A DNA stretch of 64,000 nt from Batillaria attramentaria (lineage: Eukaryota; Mollusca; Gastropoda; Batillariidae): NCBI GenBank assembly GCA_018292915.2, contig JACVVK020000146.1, positions 90,001 to 154,000 of the forward strand, given 5' to 3'. Position numbers and translations under genes: made by a program. The notes beneath the pieces were generated by a model. The model saw only the letters and a list, made by a program, of their open reading frames with translations, was not told the DNA's origin and searched no databases. Positions 25,377-36,498 of the stretch are shown here, one piece after another. Every line of letters begins with the position of its first letter. Position 1 is the stretch's first letter.

Positions 25377-25599
25377 CGTGTACACAGAGTACCTAAGTGT
25401 ATTTTTTTTCTGTGCACATAGAATTGTGATGGACATGTTATCTACTGTTCAGTGTGCATACTTAAAACTGGAAACTGGCATTACTTGAGTATGCAGCATT
25501 CCACAGTAACAGTGTAAGCACTGTACTGAACTCTGCATTGGTATAGTTCACCGCCTTGCACTTCATGTAAATGCCCTACCACCACTACCACAAGGAAAA

Positions 25600-25633
25600 C
25601 CTAACCCTAACCCTAAATCTAACCCTAAACCAA
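25600..25633. repeat. Short interstitial telomere-like repeat
   Basis: CTAACCCTAACCCTAAATCT followed by AACCCTAAAC is a four-to-five unit run of degenerate CCCTAA, the complement of the TTAGGG motif common in animal telomeres, including molluscs. Confidence 0.75.
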
Positions 25634-25894
25634 ACTAAGCAGGCAAACTGTACTAAATGAGTGTGGCTGTGTTGATGTAAATCAAATAAAAGGGACAGAA
25701 ACCACTTAACTTTCACAAAAGACGGCACGGGTCAACATTTCGGCTTTCGCATTCCTCAGGACACAAACAAATGGGACATAACTTCAATAAACAAAAGGTA
25801 ACTCTGCTGACATACTGACATGTACACGGCGTGGGGAAAAAATAAAATAAAAATAAAACAATTAAACCGTTGGGGGAGAAAAGAACCAGAAAAC

Positions 25895-26046
25895 AATAGT
25901 TAAAACATCACAACACCCATCATTTGGCGACAGAAGACCATGGACTGTGTGTGAAAAGTGAAAAAAAAAAAAAAAAATAGTAAAAACTAGTATAACATCA
26001 CAACACCCATCCTTTGGTGACAGAAGACCATGGACTGTGTGTGAAA
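25895..26046. repeat. 90-bp-period direct duplication
   Basis: ACATCACAACACCCATC begins at 25905 and again at 25995. Both are followed by TTTGG(C/T)GACAGAAGACC and ATGGACTGTGTGTGAAA. An A17 run lies between them. Confidence 0.88.
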
Positions 26047-27441
26047 GAAGTTCATGCGGGTTATATTATGTTTTCTCGTTTAAACCACCCGGGGTCTGGC
26101 TTCCCAGGCGCTGAATAATGTGAGACTCCATGTCTCGTCTGTCTGTGGCGTTGTTGTAGTTTGCCCAGTATGGCCCAAGGGTGCAAACTATGCTAACTGA
26201 GCCTTAATAACTGTATGTTGTATTTTATTGTTGTCGAATGGATGAACATGTGTGACAAAACACTGAAACAGTCTTGAAACTCAGTGATAAGTTTAGTCTT
26301 CATTCAGTTTGATCATACTTTGGCTTTCTTCAATACAGAAATCACTGTCAAGTTTACCATAGCTTTTCTGAATGAAAGCGAATTAGTTCCTGTTTCTCCT
26401 CCCCCCCCCCTCCCCCCCCAAAAAAAGCCTGCAGTGTATTATAGGATTGTAGGCCACTGTACCAGCAACAGTCTTCTTAAAAGGTTGGTGTCAGCCAAAG
26501 TTGCATCACGCAACACTGTGGCACAAAATTCCAGAAAATTGAATTTTCACATGAATCTACATTTTTTCTACAGTATTTTCATGTGTACAATGAGAGATGT
26601 CAGTATGAAATATACAATTGGTGCCTGTACACGAAGTGTCCAAATCAGTATTAATTTTGCTCTTATCTTTTTCTGATTTGTCTCAATATCATTGAACTTT
26701 TCAGTTTTCAAGGTTTGAATTAGAAATGTTTGGTTAAGTTTATGATCTGCCCTGTGTGTTTAGAAACGGGTTTTACATTCCGCACCAATAACAAACACAT
26801 GTGTACAATTAAATATGGACCTGCTGTCTCCTTGCCATGTATCTGACTGTGCATAGCGTTCGTGAACTGCAGTTGAAGCTGTCATCCGTGCGCTTTGCAC
26901 TGTCATCGCTTTCATTTCCATTGTCTGTATTGTACCTATTACAGCAACACACTATGTATGCAACAGTATGAGGAGAATGACTCCAACAAAGGTCATGGGG
27001 TCTCGTTTGTTGGGTAACAGGAGCACGTGCATTTCATTTTTCGCACACTGAGGTCAATACCAAGAAAAGCTACAATAAGTTAAACTTACAGGTACTTCCC
27101 CCACCCCCCACCCTCCTCCACCCCGGTAAATAAATAAATAGATAATAAATAAAAATCCGTCCTTTAAATTGCCAAAGTTAACTGAAGCCAAAACAAGTGT
27201 GTTAAATGACCGATGAGAGTAAAACCCCTATTAGGCCACTTGATCTATATTTCATATTGCCAGCGTTCAGTGTAGGCACAAGGAAGATTAAAGGTGAAAA
27301 CTTGTTTTTTTTTAGAATTCTGAATCTTAACTTTTCCTTGACAAACTTTGCCTGCCTTAGGTTTTCCCTGATGGAAATATGGCACTGTTGCCAGTTTTAG
27401 TGTCTTTTGTTATCTTGTGTTCATGTTACTATAATGTTTAG

Positions 27442-27442
<1 letters not shown>

Positions 27443-27506
<64 letters not shown>
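27443..27506. repeat. (GT)n microsatellite
   Basis: About 32 GT units inside fuz intron 1. Confidence 0.95.
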
Positions 27507-27510
<4 letters not shown>

Positions 27511-29803
27511 GTGAAGACACCTCCAGCTGATCAGGACACTGGTGCCTTTACAAAATTATTAATTGATAATATGGCTGAACACATGAGCTGTAAGGGTTTT
27601 TGTTATTCCATCATCTTTTGTTACCTTTTCCCATTAGTTAGAATCACAAATTTATACGAAAGTAAATCAACGTTGTGGTGACAAAAATTGTTCACAATGC
27701 GGAAAAGAAAACTTTTTGGAAGCTTACCAAGTGGTAAACACTATACTTTCAACGCTGGAAGTTTAATTAAGCTTTCTTGGTGTTATGCAAATGGAGAGAA
27801 GAAACGTCAGGAAACACACGCAGGCTATCAGCGCCAGCCGTCATTTTATTCACAGGCTTGCGTTTGTTTCTTTTATTCCCAGCACCCACGAATTATTATG
27901 GAAATGCGTAGTGCTGTTTTGGCATACAAGCCATTCTCCTGGCCATACGCTCTCTGTCACTGTGTGATTGATTTTTGCAGCCTGTTGAAAGTAAAGAAAA
28001 GCCTTTGTCTATTTGCCATGTGACATGAATATGAGACCCCGTTTGATTGGTTTGGAAAGTATTGATTTGACAGCGCCCCCCTTGATGAAGAATGAGTAAA
28101 AAAGAAAAAAATAGAAAAAAAAGGTTTGTTCGAGAAAGCCCAGGCCCAGGTCTACCTCCCTACAAAACCGGTTCCATATGATTGTTGGACAACCCATAAG
28201 CAATATACATGTATTGAATGTCAGAATATCAGTTGAAACATGGACAGCTCGTATAAATTTGGAGGTCTTTTGTTGTGGTGCGGATGCATCTTTGATACTG
28301 ACGTCCGTTTTGTATCTAAGTAACGCATTCACTTTAATCCGGTTTCCATTACACGTAAAACGCAACGAAATAGCATATATATACGTAGGTGCAGTCTGGT
28401 TTGCTGTTGACGTCAAATACGTTATGGATTCCTCTGTAAAATGGTGGTGATTATTCTTTCTGTCATGTTTGCGTGTTCTCTGTAATTGCGTTAACTCCAA
28501 ATAGATATTTCTTCCGCATGAAGAAATGAAAGCACGAGGGGGCCGTTGGAAAAGATGAGTGACAGAAAAACGAAGGCTTTTATTGTTGTATATTTGTTTG
28601 TTTCTTGTTTTTGTCTTTTTTATTTTTCATGGCATGATAACTTTCACAGCGTAACCGTCACACCTCCAGTGAAAAAAAAAAAAAAGGAAAGGAAAGAAAA
28701 CGCATGCTGGAGCGGGGGGGGGGGGGGTGTAAATATGTTGAATGCATGTTACATTTTTTTAACATTCATATATGGAATCACTTCAGTTAGTGCGCCCACG
28801 AGAATGTCTTGAAGGTAGAGATGCCTGCAAGGCACTCTACCCAAAGGCAAACTTTCAGGGTAAGGGAGTTAACTTTGGAAACTTCAGAGAAAACTGAACT
28901 GAATTGAATTGAAATTGAAGGAATCGTTTAGCAGACTGGCAGAAGTTTTGTAAACAGGAGGTGTGATAGATATAGAAAATAGTGTGAGTTTCTATGTTTA
29001 TCTTTACTTTAAAATTTAAACCAAAACGGGGCGAAAGAGTGAACTCCCTTGACAGACAAAAATCTGTACAGTATAATTATATATATACTTGTGTATATAT
29101 GCGTAGCGCGTTAACCGAGCGTTGCTTATTGAATTACCACACTTCACAGCTCAATACCTTCTTTTGTTTATTCCATTAGCAGCGGAAAGGTACATAGTGC
29201 CGGGGAAAAGTTGACCTGTATGCTAATGCTGGTTGATCAAATCTATCTCGTAACCATCTCCCGATACAAAAGAAATCAATCCATTATTCAGTGGTACACA
29301 GTTTCAGCGTGGGTTCCTCGCTTTTCTGAGCCGGGCAGGATGGAGTGGAAAAATACTTCAAGGGGAGCTTGCTATTTGCCGTTCTCTATGTAATGTTTGC
29401 CAAGAATCATGCAAGCCTTGTAGTCAGAGCACTTCAGTAAACAGGAAGAGAGAATTCAATTAAGATTTTTTGGCCGATAATGCCGAATTGTCCTGCCTAT
29501 CGTGAGTTTAAAACTTGCTTCCACTGTTTGCACTTCTTCTTTTGGAGACGTATTTTAACTTCAGAGTTTGTAACTTTCGTGTGTCTTGGTTGCTTTCAGG
29601 TTTTTTTTTTTCTCTCTCTTTGTGGAAACTGACACTTCTGTGAGATCTTGCAAAGTCTATGAGATTGGTGGTTGTCCGCGAGAATGAGATGGAAACGATG
29701 GAGTGCGGGGGTGGGGGGTTGGATGGAGTGTGGAGATGGGGTTGGAGGGTTGAGGTTGAGATTCAGGATGGAAGATTGTGTGCGGGTTAGGCTGGATGAT
29801 CGA
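27507..29803. other. fuz intron 1 sequence
   Basis: Contains a small hairpin (28813-28840, GGTAGAGATGCC with GGCACTCTACC) and, at about 28890-28920, a GAATTGAATTGAA tract that may be a LINE 3' tail. No exon was recognised. Confidence 0.45.
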
Positions 29804-29804
29804 T

Positions 29805-29877
<73 letters not shown>
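29804..29877. repeat. (GT)n microsatellite
   Basis: About 36 GT units. Confidence 0.95.
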
Positions 29878-29880
<3 letters not shown>

Positions 29881-29918
29881 TTAAGAGGGGAGGGGATAAA
29901 AGGATGATGGTCGGGGAT

Positions 29919-29987
29919 GGTTTGTTTGTTTGTTTGTTTGTTTGTTTGTTTGTTTGTTTGTTTGTTTGTTTGTTTGTTTGTTTGTTT
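29919..29987. repeat. (GTTT)n microsatellite
   Basis: About 16 units of TTTG/GTTT, followed by TTTAATAAATATAAAC. Confidence 0.95.
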
Positions 29988-30354
29988 TAATAAATATAAA
30001 CGACCAATTTCACACTGACACAAAATACCAATGCTTTCGCAAAATTACTCTCCCTTTGAAAAAGGGACGATGAGCATTATTGAACTTTTTCAGGACTTCA
30101 GCGTGTAAGGAGTGTTCATCAGTAATGGTACTTGTGGAAGGGCTTGCTCTTAGAAACAGCTTCAGCGAGCCACAGTGTACGTGTTTGTGTTGTCGTAGTT
30201 TTTGTATGGACTGCACTTTTTATGCCATTCATAGGATGGTTTTCTTCAAGTTTTTAATTTTGTTCATTTATTTGTTGTTAGCTTGATTCTTTTTAAAAAC
30301 TCACTATTCATATTTTTTTTAATCCATCTATCTATTTTAATGGACGTGTTTCAG

Positions 30355-30476
30355 TTGCCGTTTCCTGTGATTGGATCCCTAAATGCGGTTCACATGTTTG
30401 CAGCCAATCAGGGCGCTTCTCTCAGATCAACGACCACCGATGATGCCAAAATCGTCTGGAAGGATTTTCATGACAG
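30355..30476 (+). CDS. fuz: Protein fuzzy, exon 2
   Basis: This exon encodes about 40 residues with the most conserved Fuzzy signature: LPFPVIGSLNAVHMF, then KIVWKDFHD. Human FUZ has LPFSVIGSLNGVHMF and VVWKSFHD in the same order. The acceptor is GTGTTTCAG and the donor is CAG/GTAGCT. The exon ends in phase 2 and completes a serine codon with the first base of exon 3. Fuzzy works with Inturned and WDPCP in the CPLANE complex at ciliary basal bodies. The Inturned-Fuzzy pair is reported as an exchange factor for Rab23. This stretch belongs to its N-terminal longin-type domain. The call is strong because motif order, spacing and splice phase all agree. Confidence 0.93.
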
Positions 30477-30616
30477 GTAGCTTACAGGGGTTGTCGGGTC
30501 AGTCCGGACTTCTCATTGCGATACAGGAAATCTCTATGTGTTGTTTGTTCTGCTATTAGTCTCGCTATGATGTATTACGTTTTATCACTTGGTGGAAAAT
30601 GCGGGTTTCTTCAGCT

Positions 30617-30797
30617 GGGGTACCGGGATAGCCGAATGGTAGAGCGTTGGACTCTCAATGCTCGGGTCGTCAGTTCGAATCCCGGCTGGGGCCAGATATT
30701 TGTGCTGGCCTTTTTTCTCGTTGGCCCGTCTTTGATATCACCCTTAAGTGGTGGAAAAGGACGTCAACTGAACTCCTAAAGACCCACCCACTCACCC
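30617..30797 (+). mobile_element. SINE-1, full-length with 14-bp target duplications (fuz intron 2)
   Basis: The head GCCGAATGGTAGAGCGTTGG and box B GTCAGTTCGAATCCCGGC are followed by AGATATTTGTGCTGGCC, GATATCACCC, GTGGTGGAAAAGGACGTCAA and CCCACCCACTCACCC. GGGTTTCTTCAGCT (30603-30616) and GGGTTCCTTCAGCT (30798-30811) are target-site duplications differing at one base. It inserted in the sense direction of fuz. Confidence 0.92.
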
Positions 30798-30866
30798 GGG
30801 TTCCTTCAGCTTTTCCCAAAGGGCAGCGCTCCCCAGTGCAACTAAAACGGCGAATTGTTTCAAACA

Positions 30867-31500
30867 TTTAAGCCGGCTAATTCCATCTTTACTAAGCCAA
30901 CTTATGTTTTGGAACAGTTTTGCTTGTAAGTGCCCCTGTACGATCGAAAAACTCTATGTTGATGATTAGTACAGCTCCTACTGCGATATAATGTTGTTTA
31001 CACTTTGCGTATGGGGTTGAACATTCAAATTCTACGACTGTTGCTGTACTTCTGGAGCGCTCAGTGTAGTCGCCGCGTCATCGAGTAGGCTTCTGTTTTC
31101 TCAGCGCCAGCATTACAGATGCTGTCATTGTCCTGGGCCCGAATGTAAAAGTCGAGGTTAATTTAACCCAAGGCTACGGGCCGAACCCAGACTAGGACAA
31201 AAGAAACCAGAAGACAAAATTATATTATAAAAAGAAAAAGGCGAAGAAAGGACTGAAGAAATGAATCCTTCTATAACGGCTTAGGCATCTTGCTGGAATG
31301 GACCCGCTTCCTGATTAAAACAAAATACAACAGAAAATTTAACCGTAGAGCTTGTTCAGTTCGACGTTAGACTCCAACACCGGGCTAAACTCCCTAACCT
31401 CGACTTCTACATGCAGAGCCAGGTGTTTAAGTGGCGTGATGATAGAAAACAGCTCAAAACGATCTGTGAGCATAAAAATTGTAGCATTAGCCCCTTTAAC
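30867..31500 (-). mobile_element. TIR family M copy, interrupted by a second element
   Basis: The minus-strand copy starts (+ strand) TTTAAGCCGGCTAATTCCAT and ends TAGCATTAGCCCCTTTAAC. Its internal landmarks match the copies at 49.2, 54.7 and 62.2 kb, such as GGAGCGCTCAGTGTAGTCGC. It is split at 31132-31423 by an unrelated TIR-bearing insert. The imperfect terminal inverted repeats and TTTAAA edges suggest a non-autonomous DNA transposon. It lies in fuz intron 2. Confidence 0.72.
31132..31423. mobile_element. MITE-like insertion with 29-bp imperfect TIRs
   Basis: The left arm (31132-31160) and the reverse complement of the right arm (31395-31423) match at 24 of 29 positions, with ATGTA(A/G)AAGTCGAGGTTA at the core. 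The insert is about 292 bp, has no coding potential, and is absent at the same point in the other family M copies. The target duplication is unclear. Confidence 0.7.
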
Positions 31501-31623
31501 CGTTTTTAAATTTGATGGAAATCGTGATTTTCCATCACCGCCAACATTTCTTGGTCACTGTGTTTGCACATACATATGAGGGTGCGTCTCCATTGATCTT
31601 ACAATCTGTCTGTCCACCCGCAG

Positions 31624-31777
31624 CCTGTCCCTCATTGTGATCATGGGAAACGACCAGGCTGATGACTGTCACATGACCCGTCTCCTTGACAACGTGTGGT
31701 CGGCCATGGTGCTACTGTTCGGCCAGGACGAGCTGACCAACATCAAGAATCTGGAACGCTTCAAGCGAGACATCAAG
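31624..31777 (+). CDS. fuz: Protein fuzzy, exon 3
   Basis: This exon encodes about 51 residues after a codon shared with exon 2: SLSLIVIMGN, then LLDNVWSAMVLLFGQDELTN and IKNLERFKRDIK. Human FUZ reads SITLIVLSS, then VFGAMVLLVGLEELTNIRNVERLKKDLR at the same place. The acceptor is CCGCAG, the donor AAG/GTAAGA, and the exon ends in phase 0. It completes the first longin-type domain. Visible Fuzzy is about 118 residues of a protein that is 418 residues long in human. The rest of the gene, beginning with the exon after RDIK, was not found downstream in the window. Confidence 0.94.
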
Positions 31778-31982
31778 GTAAGACCTGACTTTGGGTTTTG
31801 AAAGGTCGAACCTTGGAGGCCAGTCCTTTTAGCGAAATGGCAGGACAAGATTCTCCTTCTTACGCTGCAGAGCATTGTACGAGGAAGGAATGTTCCTGCT
31901 CGCCCCTCACGTGAAGGTAGCGCTTCTAGCAAAACGTTTGACTCCATCGGAAGGCATGAGGTTCGAATCCTGTTTCAGTGTG

Positions 31983-32024
31983 TTTGTGCGCGCGCGCGCG
32001 CGCGTTTGTGTGTGTGTGTGTGTG

Positions 32025-32058
<34 letters not shown>
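31983..32058. repeat. (GC)n-(GT)n microsatellite
   Basis: A short alternating GC stretch (about 31988-32004) is followed by about 26 GT units with one GC interruption. Confidence 0.92.
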
Positions 32059-32130
32059 ATAGGTCTGTAAGGGACCGATAGACTCCAGTCTTGCCCTCGC
32101 CCCCCCCCCTCCCCCGCCCATCTCCCCCCC

Positions 32131-32440
32131 CCTCCACATCCCCTCCACATCCCGTCCTACATCCCCTCCACATCCCGTCCTACATCCCCTCCACATCCCG
32201 TCCTACATCCCCTCCACATCCCGTCCTACATCCCCTCCACATCCCGTCCTACATCCCCTCCACATCCCGTCCTACATCCCCTCCACATCCCGTCCTACAT
32301 CCCCTCCACATCCCGTCCTACATCCCCTCCACATCCCGTCCTACATCCCCTCCACATCCCGTCCTACATCCCCTCCACATCCCGTCCTACATCCCCTCCA
32401 CATCCCGTCCTACATCCCCTCCACATCCCGTCCTACATCC
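32131..32440. repeat. 23-bp minisatellite, about 13 copies
   Basis: The unit is CCTCCACATCCCGTCCTACA plus TCC, repeated without visible change. Because 23 is not a multiple of 3, all three frames stay open and give a false 18-24-residue repeat peptide; it is not a gene. The near-perfect identity implies recent expansion. Confidence 0.95.
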
Positions 32441-32556
32441 AAAAGAAAATAGAAACAGGAAACAATAGCAAATTCTAAAAAAAATATCTGCATGTATTCA
32501 GATAGGACTGAAAACGTGCCTCGAATAGAACAGTCGTTTGAGAACGTGTGTTTATG

Positions 32557-32659
<103 letters not shown>

Positions 32660-35600
32660 CAAACCTAATCAAAACTTCTCGGTTTGAGGGCCGGAAAGAT
32701 AACAAAATGTTTTCTATCCCTTCTCCTTGCGTAGGACATCGCTCAATCATGCATTACAAAGGAGCCAACCAGTCCCCGTGATGTGTCGTCTAATACCTAC
32801 TCATTCATGCCGCGGCCACGGAATCCAATCTTTTTCCTTCTTCCCTGATTTCCATATTGTGCTTTGCGCAAGCATGCGCCTGTCATTTGCCATCAGCTAT
32901 TTCGGATCAAAGATGGGATGGGTTTTCACTACGTAATTCACAGGCAATAAGCGCTGCTGGTACATGCAGGATTCAATCTGTAAGTGGGACTCGGATATAA
33001 CGGGGGAGGGTGTTTTTGTTCACTGTAGTGTGGGGGTATCTGTGTCAGATTGGTCTTTGGCATTACCCACATGGTGTGATGGATTGCCCGTGATAATTTT
33101 GATAGGGCAGTTATACTACTACCCATTATGCAAGTAGGCCTTGTCGAATCAGACACTTACTTTACTACTTGGACATAGGCGAGACTTTAAAGTTATTAGA
33201 CATCCTGAAAAGACGGTTGGGAGTGTAGGAGGTATGCAACTTATTGAAGCTAGAAAGCTGTTTTGGAATGAAGAAATTTCTCACTGTGGGTGCACAGATC
33301 AAATCAGCACGTTCGGAAAAAGAAAAACACTTTTTACAACCTTCTTGTATGCCAGACGTGCAGTATGAGACTGTTTCTCTCATTTAGTTGTAGCAGTCAG
33401 CCAATTAATCAGCCAGTCAGTGAATCAATCAATCAGTCAATCAATCAATCAATCAATCAATCAACCAGTCAGATAGTCAGTACGCAAAACTTCGAAGTCT
33501 TTCGCTATTTTAAGGAAAATGTTTTAAATACATTGTGGTACAAAGTAACTGATTTCACAAGAGCAGAAATGCACATTAGTACTCTTTCTCAAATCCTTAT
33601 CCAAGGGGAAGGGGGGGGGGGGGGGGGGGGGTAGTCAAATTGGAAGCCATATTTCCGTTGCTAGGCCGCTTCATAAGTTTCTACGACGATTGCTGTCGTC
33701 TAAAGCCGTTATTTTAATAATAATAATAGTTATAGGGCGCCTATCCCCGGGGAACGAGCTCTAGGCTCCGTACAATTTTTTTTTTAAATGAAAATTTTAA
33801 AACATGAGCATCTACACATCTTTAGATTCTAGTAACGTATTAGCACAAGTCCGTTTCTGGGTGGTAAACGGCCCCTTTCAATCGTTTTTCCTGTGCTGTG
33901 GCGTTTTTAATTTGGAAAAACGCGGTGCCATGGCGTGGGAACCCGCTGATTAACGGTGCAAATGACTTGGAGCGGAATATAGCACTGAAAAAAGCGTCCG
34001 TCCATTTTGTTTCACTCCCGTGTTATCTGCCGTGCTCGTCCTGGTGTGAAGCTTCCAGATCACCAGCACTACCCTCTGAGCTGTCGTGGCTCCTCTTCAA
34101 CTGTCCCGGTATCCACGAAATGTAGGCATGGAGCTGGCAGTGGCAGCAGGAATGATATTGCTAGTTTTGATTGCCCGGTGCCCGGGCCCCTGATAACGCA
34201 CCACTATCGATCCATCCCACTGTTTGTTCGCGTACTTCTTCTGTTATCAGAAACAATAGCCGCGCATACATAGATCAGGGGACAACTGCCTACACCAGTA
34301 TCCAGCACGGGCCAGGGCCAGCCGCCATTGTGAAGTGATCAATCGGTCTACATTAGCACGGCCGAAAGAATAACTTTCCAGGTTCCATGACATTTCTTTT
34401 TGAGCCAGCATCCCCATGTTTTCTTTATCTACGCAAACAATGGAGGGAGGTTAGGTATCCGACTGGCAAACACTTGCCAGTATTTCATAAGTTGCGTGTT
34501 TGTTTTGCCTCCCCACCCACCCAACCACCCCTCCCTCTCTCTCTCTCTCTCTCGCGCTCTCCGTCCGATACTTTTTGCTGTAGCTAAGTTAGGAGTCGGG
34601 GCATTGTTGGAATCGCTTGGCAGCTGCATAGGTTTATTGACAGCGAGAAAAGTAGAACATTGGAGGATGTTGACACTAGCTAGGCTTTGAAGTTTCTGGA
34701 ATCCCGGATTAAGTTGCTGCATGAAGTGCGCAGTGTCGTGTCTATACTGGAAAACGAGGAAAGAGCGGAATAATGTTACATTGTTTGGAGGAAAGAGAGG
34801 ATAGGGGAAAAATATGGAACGGCTAAAATATCGGTCATTACGCCAGTAGTGGAAGAGTTGGCGTAGAGTTGAAGCAACTCTTTCGATCGTATAAACGGAC
34901 ATTGCAGATAATTATTTGTCTTTCAAAAAAAAAAAAAAAAATAGCGCCCAACAGCTCATTGTTTTACGTGCGTCGCGAAACCCATTTATATTTGTGTTAC
35001 AAAAAAAAACTAATACATTTACAGTCACGTGACTTAAAACAAGGTTGATCTTGCCTTTTTGACCCTTTTAGTCTTTTTTTTTTTTAAGAGCAAGAGAAAC
35101 CATTCTTGCGCGCGCTCTCTCTCTCTCTCTCTCAACCTCAACCCCCCTTCACCCACCCACCCCCATCCCCCATCCTCCACGCCCCAACATCAACCACCAC
35201 AACCTTTCTTTCTTTTTGATCAAAAAGACTGATAGATGTGTAAAGATCTTTTTCTTGAAAATCATCTCTGCTCTGTCTTTTTGTAGTTTGTTTCTTAACT
35301 GTTAGGTTCCCCGGTAGATGGTGATGCTGAATGGGAACCGTCATCAGTGTTTCAACAAAGGTTTCATTCCGCACCTATTAACGTTGTGGAATACAGACGA
35401 AACGGACAATGCTTGTTTGATTTACCCACTATGCTGCCATCGTGTCAAGGCGAACAAACGGAGCTATTTCAGGACGAACTTCAAAACCCCCCGCCTGCTT
35501 CAGAGCGAAATTGTGTTTAGAATCAGCCACTCACTAATTGCGTATCCTGGTTTTTCAGCTGACTGTTCAAACGCCCTGTTTGAAGTGTTTCTCTAGGCCA

Positions 35601-35969
35601 GCGCTTGCCCTTAATTTGAAATATGTCCTACACGTAAGTGCTGTGTGAACAAAATATCGATTAAGTTGCCAACAACAACAAAAAAAAGGGCCGGGCCGAG
35701 CTATAGCGGTTGGTAGATCAAACAAAGTGGGGTCCATTATAACAACACGTATTTTCCATTTCTCGCGCGGGGTCTATTTCATATTATTCATTTGCCTAGA
35801 TAAGGGTGGGGAAATTGAAATGGGGAAAGACAGTGACAAGTTTGATTTAGACAGTCGATAGTGCAGTGTTTTGTACACTTTTCGGACGCTTGCAGAGGAA
35901 ATTGGAATAAATTCGATGCACTGACAAAGTTGTTCGCAGGGAATGAAGTGAAATCACCTGAACAAATAA

Positions 35970-35973
<4 letters not shown>
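32660..35973. other. No exon seen; repeats inside
   Basis: Includes (ATCA)n at 33418-33480, a G run near 33606-33631, a LINE tail fragment (33713-33772) and a (CT)n near 35112-35132. I looked here for the next fuz exon without success. Confidence 0.45.
33713..33772 (-). mobile_element. LINE 3'-tail fragment
   Basis: Minus-strand CCTAGAGCTCGTTCCC, GGATAGGCGCC and (ATT)n parallel the tail of the LINE at 2.95 kb (TTAGAGCTCGCAG, AATAGGCGC, (ATT)n). A very short truncated copy of a related element. Confidence 0.6.

Positions 35974-36042
<69 letters not shown>
35974..36042. repeat. (CT)n microsatellite
   Basis: About 34 CT units. Confidence 0.95.
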
Positions 36043-36045
<3 letters not shown>

Positions 36046-36223
36046 CAATTGTCTTTTTGGCTGTCTGTGACCTGTTTTTGTTGTTGTTGTGTTTTTCTCA
36101 CTTTTGCGTGCTGATAATATTTGTTTGTGTTTCTTTATTATTGTAGGATGTAGAAAGGGCTACTGGTAAGATAGGCAGAGATGCCCGTACAAATATTATC
36201 CTAATAAACGTTTCCTCCTAATC

Positions 36224-36274
<51 letters not shown>
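36224..36274. repeat. (CT)n microsatellite
   Basis: About 24 CT units after CCTCCTAATCCTCC. Confidence 0.93.
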
Positions 36275-36277
<3 letters not shown>

Positions 36278-36394
36278 AGAGTAATACTTTCAACGTAAAG
36301 GTAGAACTGCCACTTATTAGGTGAAGGCAAGTTTGAAAACTGTTTTGATCAACAACTTTTTACCGTTGAGAAAAAGGTAATTTTCCTTGTCGGC

Positions 36395-36437
36395 TCTCTC
36401 TGTGTCTCTCTGCCTCTCTCTGTCTCTCTCTCTCTCT

Positions 36438-36496
<59 letters not shown>
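36395..36496. repeat. Compound (CT)n-(GC)n-(CA)n microsatellite
   Basis: Interrupted CT units, then CGCGCGC, then about 25 CA units. Confidence 0.93.

Positions 36497-36498
<2 letters not shown>

Larger units (their letters stand above)
25377..27442. other. fuz intron 1 sequence
   Basis: Holds a short telomere-like stretch, a 90-bp direct duplication (both listed separately) and a C-rich run near 26400-26418. No exon was recognised. Confidence 0.5.

Noticed and set aside
28813..28840. Hairpin as a microRNA precursor
   Set aside because: The stem is only about 11 pairs with a bulge and a 5-base loop, far shorter than a pre-miRNA.
30617..30690. tRNA gene candidates (also 41340, 46576, 63120 and minus-strand copies)
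   Set aside because: Box A and box B are present, but each is followed by a conserved SINE body and tail, and cloverleaf pairing is degraded. They are SINE heads, not tRNA genes.
32091..32468. 125-residue frame with a repeated HPLHIPSYIPSTSRPTSP-type peptide
   Set aside because: It is the 23-bp minisatellite read in frame; a 23-base period cycles through all frames, so the peptide repeat is a by-product.
33141..33368. 75-residue frame (GMQLIEARKLFWNEE) as a host exon
   Set aside because: It looks mildly protein-like but matches nothing I recognise, has no clear acceptor/donor pair and does not continue fuz.
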